A stretch of DNA of 34,849 bases from a virus: positions 1 through 34,849 of IMG/VR virus record IMGVR_UViG_3300025132_000135. The stretch is one strand, 5' to 3'. The translations under genes and the position numbers were made by a program. Shown piece by piece: positions 15,349 to 27,300 of the stretch. The first letter of the stretch is position 1. Each line of letters begins with the position of its first letter. The notes beneath the pieces are model-generated. The model saw only the letters and a program-made list of their open reading frames with translations. It did not search any database and had not been told where the DNA came from.

Positions 15349-18300
15349 ATGTCAGAAATATCGCCTTCTTCTAAGGGTTTAGGACCCCTTGCAACGCTAT
15401 TACAAAACCCACAGGAGGCCGATAATGTTACGCCTCCTTTAGACTTTGATACATGGGATGCTCAAATTGGATCAGGAATACCAGATCGTGAACAAAAGTG
15501 GCGGAGCTATGCGAACTATCATCGTATGCATTGGTTCGATCAGGGTACTTTAACCGAAGCTGTTGAAGGTAATATCAATGCCTCTTTAAAAAGACACTTA
15601 CTAGAAGAAGGATTCATTGATGAGGAGACTCCGAACTCTGAGATATTTAAACCTAATCCTATCTCTTTAGACAAGCAGACTAATCTTGTTACTAGAGCTT
15701 TTGGAGAAAACGTCGCGAGTGTTTGGAAGCAGGGTAAAGAAAACGGTGAGAGTGAAGAGGTTCTTAACAAAACTTTAAATGATGCTAAGTCATTTCTTGT
15801 TGATGTAGGAGAACTTCCTTTTGCTTCTTTAAGTAATCTTGATGGAAGCAGACAAATTATTGGAGGGACTTCAGTAATGAATCCTGTTTCAGCTTTTGAA
15901 AACGCTGTTCGCGATGGGGCTGTTTCTTATGAAGATGCTATTCTCGTTCAGTCAGGACTACAGCAAGGAAGTGATATCGGAGCTAACAGATTTAAAGATC
16001 AGAGGAGAAGCCGATTATTAAATGAAGTACAAAACCTACTTTCGGATGAAGTTGGTAATGATCAAGCTAGAGAAAATTTTGATGCTTTATCTAATCTACT
16101 TATTAGAGAAGATCAGGGTATGTCCGCTAAAAAAGAATTACACGGTGGAATGTATGTCAAAAGGGATAGGAACTTCTTAAGCAAAGTACTACGTCAACAG
16201 TTAGCAGAGCAATACTCTAAAGACAAAGATGTTAATTTAAACCTTGCTTCTAAAAGATTTTCTGATGAAGAGATTAAGTCTGTTATAGAAGAACAAGCTG
16301 CTCTTAGAGCTAACCTTTCTGGAGAGTTTGAATACTTTTCTGAAGAGGCAGACCTAACTAGAAATATTCGTGTGTTTGGTACAACAGCAGTAGCGCACCC
16401 ACAACTTATGTTACAGCCTACTCGTTTTGAAGAGGCTCTAGAAAAAGATACAAGGCTAACTGATAAGCAAAAAGATTCGTTACGAAACCAAAGAGATTTT
16501 TATAAGAGGCAAAGATATGAGTCTGTTAATAGCATCCTAAAAGAAACTAAAGCTACTTCTGAAAAGTGGATAGCTGCGTCTGCTCAGGGAGCTCAAGCAG
16601 GAGAAGATCCTGTAGAGACTCTTGATAAATTCTTATCTAATAAAGACAATTACGACGCTTTTAAAAACCAGTCTACTTCTATACTGGCTTCTATAGGCGA
16701 CTCTTTTACTTCTTTGTACAACATACCCGCTGCTCTTTTATTTAAAAGCGAAGATGCTGCTAGAAGATTAGGAGAAGCTGCTCAAGAAGAATCCAGAAGA
16801 CGAGAAGTCGCTAAGTTATTCAATCAGGAATACGGCTTAGGTATGGATGTTATGACTATGGTTGCCCCAGTACTTGTAGATATAGGAGCAACTGCTGCTC
16901 TAAGTATGACTACAATGGGTGCAGGTGGTGCAGCTTACATTGGACTCAAGACAGGTACTACTCTTACGGCCAAAGGATTTGCTAAAGGGATGCTTGGGGG
17001 AGTGTTAAGAACAGCCAGCAAAAAAGATTTTTTAGAAAAGACTGTTGATGCAGGTCTTGGATATTCAAGGGTATTGGACCCTAGAGAAGTTGCAGTAAGG
17101 GAACTAGCAGAAAAGAATTTAAAAGAAAAACTTATCCGAAGCACGAGCGAGAAAAACGCTATCGAAGCAATAAACGTCTACAACCAGATGCTTGATAACA
17201 AGCTTCTCATGAGTTCCAAAACCTTTGGCTCTCTGTTTGTAACGTCAGCTAATAGAAGTGCAGGTGGAATGTTTACCACCATATACAATTCAATGCCTGA
17301 AGATATGTCTCATGATGAGAAGTATGACGCAGCGATTGGATCTGCTTTGTTGGCGGGAACTATTACAGGATTGATTACGACTGCTTTTATGAAGTTAGGT
17401 CGTGGTGGTTTGGAAGAAGCTTTCCTTGATGGAATGACTTATCGACAGATGCAGGGAGTTATGAGAAGGCAACTTGGCGTAAAGTTAGGGGATGTTGAGT
17501 CAGATAAAATAGCTACAGAATTTTTACAAAGGAAAATGAGGAAAGCCTTGTTGAACTCTCCTATTATTGAGGGTGGTGTAAGTGAGGCTATTGAAGAAGG
17601 AATTGATGAACTTGCACAGACTTTTGTAAGGGACGCTGCTCTTAATCAAGACACTCCGCTAAAAGAGATAGCTGCTGGTGTAGGACACTCTATGCTATTA
17701 GGTGGAATATTTGGCTTTGGTGCTACAGGGGCAAGAGGTTTATATGATAAGCTTGGAGGACCCACTGGCGATGAAGCAAGGTACAGGGCTCAGGTTGCAG
17801 ATGAAATTATAGAAAGACTTAAAAAGGAAGGAGCTCCCGCTACAGCAGACGAACTTGAAATACAAGAGACTCGACGGTTATTAACAGCTCCACAAAGGGA
17901 GGTAGGAGAAAGAAGGAGAAGAAGGCCAGAAGAAACTCCAGAAGAAACTCCAGAATTAGAGCAAGAGGATGAAGTAGTTGAAACAGAAGATGAAGTAGTT
18001 GAGACCACAGAAGACGAAGAAGGAGCCTCACCAGAAGATCAGGCTGAGTTTGATTTCACTACTGATTTAAGTCCAGAACAATTTCAGTTTCAGTTTGATG
18101 CCTCTGTTGAAGGAACAGATCCTAACAGGAGAGTAGAAGAAGAACAGTTGGAGATAGACTTAGATTTAACCTCTCGACCTGTCACTACAACAAATCTTCT
18201 TGGGGAAACAGAAATTTTACAAGAAGGTGATCCCGTACAAACAGAATTTTCTACAGAAGATTTTGTTAATTTACTAGATGAAAACATTTCCCCTGAAACT

Positions 18301-21300
18301 GTTTCCGAAGCTTTGGCCGAACAGCTTGAAGATCGGGCTGATACTTTAGACAAACCAAGTTCAGGAGTTGCTAACGAAGCAACAAAACAAAAAGTTAAAA
18401 CCAAAAAGATACACCCTGAAGAAAGGAAATTACAACAACTTATAGCTCGTCTAAATGAAAGCACTAGCCTTATTAAAGGGCAGGAGTATGTATTCCCTAC
18501 TGCTGATATACCTATTGCTAAAGAAGAATTTATTGATGACCACCTTACGGCTACTGAGGTGAAAGCTTTTGAAGACTTAATACGTAAAGGAGTCCCTGTT
18601 GATCTTACTCAAGACCGCGCTGTTCATGGTATGCCTGATAGGTCAATGTTCCCTAAAGGATATTATGAAAATAAATCTCAGCTTTTAAATGAGTTAATAC
18701 AACTTCGTTATCCTAAACGCTCTAGCTTTTTGCCTCAAGATGTTAAGAACCCTGTAAAAGATAATGGCAAAGTTATTGGCTACTTAGATAGTGAGGGCAA
18801 CGCACTGTTTGAGAATGATCCTGTTAAGGCAGCAAAGCTTTTATTGATGGGTTATTCTATTAAAGCCCCTATATCAAAAGCGGGATTAAACCCTGCTTTC
18901 ATTTATAAAGAAGGCAGTGATTTGATTGAGGGAGTTATAATTGATGGAGGCTTCTCAGGTAATAAACGAGTAAACAAAAACTCAATCAATGAAGTATTCC
19001 CTTCAGTTGCGGATAACTTATCTAGCAATACTGAAGTACTAAATCTTTTTTCAAATAATGAAAGAGGAGTTGTTGTAGGTACTAGACCATTAGGAGAGGG
19101 AACCGAACTAAGATCTAACTTCAGGAAAAAAGGAACAGCTCAATCCAAAGAACAGCCTATAAGTGAAGTACGCCAACAGATTACAGATTTTTTCAAAGCT
19201 GTTCGCGAAAACCCTGAAGGTAAAGTTGAAGCTTTAAACCTTCTTAAATCACCTAAAGCTCAAGATGTACTTGAGTCTGACTTTTCAGAGCAAGCTATTA
19301 TAGCTCTTGAGCAAGAGTTTAATATGGTTACAGTTCTCCACGAATTGAACACAACCTTACGTGAAACAGAGGGGGCGGTTGAAATTAATGAAGACACTGG
19401 TGTAGCTACGCCAACTAAAAAGGGTATTGAAGTTTTTAAGAGTAGGTTAGCTTCATCTGATCCTGATGCTGTTGAGCAAGCAGCTTCTGTTTTAAAAATA
19501 AACTTAGCTACTTCAGAAACTAAGTCAGACAAAGTAATATTAGAGTTCCTTTCGGACTATGTACTTAATGATCCTTTACTCCAAAAAGATTCTATTAGTT
19601 TCCGTGAAGTAGGTCTTCGAGTATTTAATAGATTTAATTCTTTCCAAACAAACTACAAAGACGCTGAAGGAAAATTCTACCCTAAAGATACACAAAGACG
19701 TAGGTACGTACGATTGGTAGACCCTTCAGTTGCAGCAACCTTCGACCCTACTGCGGTTAATTTCATGAACGATTTGGTTCTTGATGCTGCTTCTGTTCTT
19801 GAAGAAGATCAGTCTTTAAGGGATTCCGTCAATGCTTATCTCGATTTAACAACTGCTTTAGATGACGTAGACGGAAGACCTGACTGGCGTACTGGTGTAA
19901 TGTCAGGTAATGAAGTCTTAGGTTTACTAATTGATCAGGGAGCTACGCTTAGGTCATTGGACCCAAGCAGTGAACACGGTAAAGCCTTCTTAGCTTTATA
20001 TAAAAAATCTTTAAGGGGCAAAGATAGCCGTCCTTTACACACTCTACTTAGACTTATTAGTGGTACTACCGATTCGGTTAGCAAAGAAGGAGACATAACT
20101 AAAGACTTAGCTTTACTTGAAGACGTACGAGCAAGAGTTGAAGCAACTTTAGGACAGTCATTCAGCACTCCAAAAACAATCGCTGTTATCAATGCGATAA
20201 GAAAGAGTTCTGCCGAAGCACATACTACAACTCACTATGCTTTCGGAGAACAAGCAACTCCTGATGTACCTACCGCAACAGAAAGTGTTTCGGATATAAC
20301 AAGCCGTACAATCGATGACCTCCGCAAGTTGCAGAATGTAGGAAAAAGCGTTGGTTCAGTTGAACAAGGTGTCGAAGAGGTATGGCCTCCAAGATCTACA
20401 AGTGATCCTGATATTCTTAGAACAGAACTTACTCCTGCAAACCAGAAAAGACTTGATAACCAAGAAGTAGATAAGGGCGAAGCAGACAAACCGATAGAGG
20501 TAGAGTCCGACAATACACTTACGCTAGATGAATCAAATATTTTAACGAGACTAATAAACCGTATAGGGGCTCTTGTCAGACGTAACGGACTTACATTGAC
20601 TGTTACAAACGAGAAGGGAGTTGGTTTTGCTTACGCTCGTGCTAGAACTAATGATATTTTTGTTAATCAAAATGCAGTAGCTAACTTAATTAAACAAGGC
20701 AAATCAGAATCTGTAATTCGTCGGATACTTAATTCTATTATAGGTGAAGAGATAGCTCACGTTGCTTCTTACAGATCTGTATCTCAAAAACAATTAGACA
20801 ATCTAATAGATCAAACCACTGACGCAGAGTTCGAATCTATTGTTGATGAGTACACTCCAGATAACCCTGTACGAAATGAGCAACTTAAAGCAGCTTTAAA
20901 TTCTGAGAACGAAGCTACTGTTCAGCGAACTAAAGAAATTCTTATTGAAGAGAAGCTTCGTATGTACGCTCAGGAGAGAATGACGGGGACTACTTCGGAG
21001 GCAAACTATCTATTCTGGACAGGAGATCCTTCTAAACTTCAGATAGCTCTTGAGTACTTGAGAAGAATGGTCTCGCGACTACTTAACCTTAAAAAGAAAG
21101 GAAACACTACTCCTGAAATGGATATGGCGATTTCTAATTTGATTGAGGAAATAAATGTTTTAATCGGAATGGAGCGATTTGGTGCGGGTAACTTTGCATT
21201 TAACCCGAACGCCCCTGACGATTATATAGCAGGGATACAAAGTACAACTTTAGGTGAGATATTCCCCGAAGAGGCTAACGCTACGGACAGCCCTCTATAT

Positions 21301-24300
21301 GAATTAGGTTTCAATGATGACCTACGTATAGGAACGGCCAAATTGGGTACCAAAAAGAAGCCCAGACCTACAAGCGCGGAGAGTAATATAGGAGGAGATT
21401 TAGGAATTAACGATTCTGAACCTGAAAAAGCAGTCGCGTCCCTTCGTAAAACAATAGGGAATCAGATTAATAAGATTGCTCAGGCGAGTGAAGCGGATAC
21501 TCCTACGAGTAGATACGTTCTCCCTAAAGAGTTCATGGAAGAATCCGACCCCATAAAAAGGACTGAAATACTTAGGGATTGGTCTTCGGATAATTTAAAA
21601 GCTTTATATAATGCAGTGCCTCCTGAAGTTAGAGAACGCTCTAAGCGGTGGTATCAGGGAGCTAACAGAGTCGCTAATTCATTAAGTAAAAAATATAATA
21701 TTACACCTCAACAAGTTGCGGGTGTAATGGCTGCACTAAGTCCTCAAAAAGATTGGTTCCTTAACTTAGCTCAAGCAGAGCAGGTTATAGAGGTGTGGAG
21801 TAATTACCAAAACTATAGAATGGACTCAGCGTCTTTTCTAGCAACCATTGAAGAGACCGTAGCGAAAGCAACAGCTCCTAAAGCTCAGTTACAAGGTAAA
21901 CCTAAGAAGGTAAAAGATCAGTTAAACGCCCAAGCACGGGCAGAGAGAGCTAAAATCCTAAATAAACTTAAAGGTAAACGCTTTAAAGATCTAACAGAAA
22001 CTGCACAAAGAGGTTGGGCAGCTCGATTGATAGCTGAAACTTTATTTGGTAAAGGAGTTTCTAATGTAGATCCTGAAGGAGATCCTAATTCTCCTTACAT
22101 GAATGTTGATGGTGATATAAAAACAAATGCGTGGGGTAGTTCTGACGAAACGGCTAAAGCTTTATCAATGCTTGATGATGGATCACTTGAAAACATTAGT
22201 GAGTCATTAGGGAACTACCATAAAGTTAGAAACTTTTATAATAATATAGTTAGCCCGAATAGTTTAAAGGGAGATGTAACCATAGACACACACGCTGTTG
22301 CTGCTGCGTTCCTGATGCCTTATTCTACGAAAGCTATTGCTGTTAAACATAACTTCGCGGAGGATTCCAGTAGGAATAGTGTCTACGGTATGCAAGGGAC
22401 GTACCATATTTATGTTGATGCATACAGGAAAGCAGCTAAAGAGCTAGGAATTAGCCCTTATCAGCTACAGTCTATAACATGGGAAGCTATTAGAGCGATG
22501 TACCCTAAGAACGTAAGATCCGACTTGAATTATGTAGAATCTCGTGAGAATATATGGAAGCAAAATGACCCTGAGCAAGCAAGAAATAGAATCCTTGGAC
22601 AAGAAATTCCCAGACCGCTATGGCTTGGAACCCCAGACAGTGGACTCGTTGAAAGAGCAGAGGCCCAAGTTGGAACAGGAGCTCAAAAGAGAACTATTGC
22701 TAGAAGAGGTTTATTCTTTGCTGGGCGGAGAGCTACTTCAAGACTAAGCGATTACGGTTCTCCTGAATTTGAGGACACTGGAGTCCTTAGATCAGAATTA
22801 GGAGCTGATAACAAGCAGTACCGTAAGCTCATCTTAACAGGTGACTCAGGTACTAGTAATCTTGAAGATTTACTCAACTCTAAAGAGGTAGAGCAAGCAC
22901 TAGATGTTAGTGTTTTAAATGAAGAAGATAATACGAGAGCTAAAGTACAAATACTTGACGCTTGGATCACTGAGAATGGTCAAACCATAGCAGAATTAAA
23001 CTCTTTAGTAAAAAAGGCAGCAGAGGCTAAAGGATATGATACGGACATAGTATATTATCACGGAAGCCCCGTGTATAATATAGATACGCCACAATCTAGG
23101 CACAATTCTATAGCGGCTTTTGTTAGCGAAGACAGAGTCGATGCCCAACAAATAGCTGCTATAGCTCAACAAGTATCCGCAGAAGATATAATTGTACATC
23201 GGTGGTATCTTAAAAGAGACTTAAAACTTTTTGATCATGAAAATGATTCCGAAGTAGATGAAGTTATAAATAAACTAAAACAAGAGGACGAAGTTAAAGC
23301 CGCTATTAAAAGAGGCGAGTTTAATGAGTCCATGCTAAGGAGTAAGATCAAGCAGGGCGTTTATAGTGTGTTCACTCATTATGATGTAACTAACATGGAG
23401 TACATCTCTGAGTACAATATTCTTAATCTAGCCGAGTACCTTAGAAAGTTTGGTTACGGAGGTTATTATGAAAGAGAAACTGTACCCGATGCGGAAGTCG
23501 CTCCACAATACAGTAGAAGCCTTGCTATATTCGAACCAAATAATATTAAGTCCGCAGAATCGATTGCTTTTAAACAATCTTTAAATGCTATAGAGGATAG
23601 AAGAGACGGAAGTCTTCGTTATGAAACACAAGTCGTTCCGCTTGACCTTCGGTTTGACGAAGGAAGAACAGAGTTAATGTTCACAAGTTTGGGAATAACT
23701 GGAGCTCCGATAGAGGCAGGACCAGAGACAGACAGGGTTCTTGATACATCAGCTAAGGATGCAGGGATCAGGGCTCAGGGTAAACTCGACGATATGGGAT
23801 TATCTAGATCATTCCTTGATGAGGTTCCAGAGTTTGAAGCTAATTATGACGCTCTTAAATCTATTCTTTCAGATACTAGAGATCAAATAGGTGATACTTC
23901 GAGAGAAGAAATGCCTATCGTTCAGCCTCAACAAGTAGAGGAGTTCGGTACATTCTTGAGCGAAAGTTTAGAAAGACCAGTAAGCGTTGAGCAAAAGGAA
24001 GTTCCTGTAGCAGATATGAAACCATATCAGACTGAATTGTTTTTTCCTAAAACAGTTTGGTACGCTATGCAAAAGCACTTCAATATGCAGGAAGCTACCG
24101 ATAAAGTTCTCCAAGAACCGTTTTCAATAATGAGTTCTGATGGATTTATTCTTGATGGCAATCATAGATACGGTCAGATCATGCTAACCAGACCAGATGC
24201 TTCTGTTACTGCGAATGTAGTTGATCTTACTATAGCCGAGTTAATCCCTCTCGCTCAGACGTTCTCTGATATGAAGGGAAACAATCGCAAGATTGATAGA

Positions 24301-27300
24301 GGAGGGCAGGAACTAAGACTAGCTGACATAGGTCCTTTTGATATTGATGCTCTTAACCTTAACAAAGGAGTTACAAAAGGTAAGGTTTTTAAGACAGGCA
24401 TTTATATGTTTAAGTCGGACACACTTACTGAATTAGCTAAACAAGAACAAGAGAACTTTAATTTTGGATCTAACAACTTCGTTCCTTTAGCAGAAGAAGA
24501 CATACACATCACATTGCTGAATCAAGCTTTTGTTGAAGGTAGAGAAGCTCAAGGTAAAACTGATATATTAGGCGAAGCTTTCCGTCGTTTAGGAGAGAGT
24601 ACTACAGCAGTACTCCCTAACCTCACGTTCCACGCTCCCGAAATTGTATCACAAATACAACCAGACGGTACGCTTAGGCAGTCATTAGTACGAAGAGTTG
24701 TCGAACAAGAAGTCTTAAATAATTTTGTAGAAAAGTATATACTAGGAGAACCTTCTCCTGATAAGCAAAGGATATACCACATCACTTTAGGTAACTTAAC
24801 AGGCAACCCAAGAGATTCAGTTGCGTACCCTAATCCATCTAACTCAGTTGTCGTAGGATCTAAAGAACATTTCAATAGGTCATTGAAAGATGCTGACTAT
24901 AGTGTCCCACAAACTAAAAAGCTGATCGAGGCCGAGGCAATTCGAAACAATCATTTAGTTGAAGGTGATCTTGTCAGAGTATTTAACGGTGCTGAAAGCG
25001 AAGGTGTTAAGTCTGTTGGAGATTACAAGAGGAGAAATATCGGAGGAGGCTTTGGTTTTTATTTTAAAACTGAAGATTCTAAGTTAGCTGAGATTGACAA
25101 AGGTAAAGAAGGACAAATGTATGATGTCTTTCTGAAGGCTAATAAAGTTTTTACAACTCCGAGAAGAGCTATGGAAGGCATAGGCAGCAATGAAGTTTTC
25201 TTCAACGAGTTAGTTAAAGGTTTAAGGGCTAAATATAAATTAACAAACGAAGAAGCTAACTTACTTAGAGTTAACGAGACTCCTATAATGTATTTAGCAC
25301 AAGCACCAATGTTTGATACAATGGTAAACGATTTAGCTAAGGTGAACCCTAAGTTTCAAAAAATTAAAGAAGACATAGATGCTGTAGGAGAAGGAGGAGT
25401 TACTAAATTAGTTTCACAATTAAGTGGTTACGATGCGATTCATTACGAGGGCTCTGGTACTTGGGTCGTATTTGATCCTTCTCAAATTAGGATAGCAGAA
25501 ACAACTCGTGAGGATCTCATAGATATGACAACCTTACGGAGTGAACTCGGTGCTACTGATAAAGAGTACTTAGAGTTAGCTGAGAACCCTGAAAAGGATT
25601 GGGTCAGTAGTGAGGGATTAACATTACAACAAATGGTAATGAGAGCTGCTCAGGATGCAGGTTACTTTTTGGACGAAGTATACCACGGTACGACTCATAG
25701 CTTTGATGTCTTCTCCAAAAGCAAAGGAAGCATAAATAATAATTTTGGTCTTGGCTTTTATTTCTCTTCTTCTCGAAAAGACTCAACCCTTAATTATTTA
25801 GATGAAGGGGCTGATTTAAATAGAAGATTAGAAACAAGAGCAGAATATTATGAAGGGCAAATAGCCAAGTTTCTTGAAAGTCGCGTTGGAGTGACAGGTG
25901 AGTCTCTAGAAATGCTTTTCTTTTCATTTGATGTGAAAGGTAATGTATCCACCCTAGTCAAGGAATCCAAAAAGTACGCTGAAGATAAGTTACCCGCATC
26001 TAAAGTTAAAGAAATCTTTACGATGCCTGATAACTTTACAGATCCTGTTGACATTTCAAAATGGCAATACGGTAGACCTTATGAGATTGGTTATGCAATC
26101 GCTCAACAAGAAATGGTGGGTCCTGAAAGAAAAGTGATACCCGCTTTTATGAAGCTTAAAAATCCTGCTGTTATAGGATCTTTCTCAGGAGATCCTGAGA
26201 TGATATCTAAGGCTCTCTCAGGAGATATTCAAATGAGGCTAGATCCTTATTCAAGGTATGATGAAGAGGCGATAGAAAATGAGCTAGATTCATTACGCTT
26301 ACAGCTTGCTAAGGAGAAAGACATTGACCCCGAAGATGTACTTGATTCTGATCTTAGGGAGTTTGCCGAAGAGTGGGCCGAAGACAACGGATACTTTAAC
26401 GATGAACAACCTGCACTTATTCAGGCTATTGAAAAAGTAGGCCCTGATTTTGGGTATCATCAACAAGGTTCAGAAATTTCAGAACTGCTAGCTGATGAAA
26501 ATTTTTCTGAAATCGAGGAACCTACACTAGCTGAAGTCGAAGATGCTTTAACTAGTTTGTACGCAATGGCTACAGATGCCGAAGGCAACATAGCCAGAGG
26601 AGAGTTTATCCGTAGGGTTTTCGAAGAGCTTGGTTATGATGGAATCGTAGACCATAGGGTAAATAAAAAGTTTAATATGAAAGGTCTTGGATCTGATACC
26701 TATCATATCATTGCATTCAAACCTGAAAGTATTAAATCAGCAGAGCTTGTAACGAAGAATGCAGAAGGCGATATAATCCCGCTCTCTCAAAGGTTCGATG
26801 ACTCCAAAGATTCTATCTTATACTCTGAGCTCGGTGCTACTGATAAAACAATATCAGGGTACACTTACTCTGCGGGAGGTATCACTGTTGATAGCTTGGA
26901 GAAAATGTTAGAAGCTCCTGTTTACGAGGACGGTGTGTATGATTCAGAGAAACGTAAGGATTCTTGGTGGCGTAAATTTAAAGTCGCCATGACTGGGTCT
27001 CTTGATATCCGAGTCAGGCGTATGTTCGAACAACGAGAAGCGTTCAACCGTGCTGTTCAGAATGATGTTAACCTAAGATCGATTGAGTTAAGGAAGATAC
27101 TTGATAAAGACTTTATTGATAAAGGATTTAGTATACCATACGAATTGATATCTGAAGCTACGGGTTCTTCGAAAGTCGTCTCGATACCTGATGATATCAA
27201 AGATTCAATGAAGCTCCAACACAAGTCCAGAAAAGCGGACATAATTGCAAGAGCTAAACGTAAAGAGATCACCGAAGAAGAAAAGAAAAAACTTCTTGAG

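Noticed and set aside
17790-18031. Two Ser/Leu-rich minus-strand ORFs opposite the giant gene
   Set aside because: They are antisense readings of the acidic Glu-Thr-Pro linker. Low complexity, no start signal, and no place in an operon.
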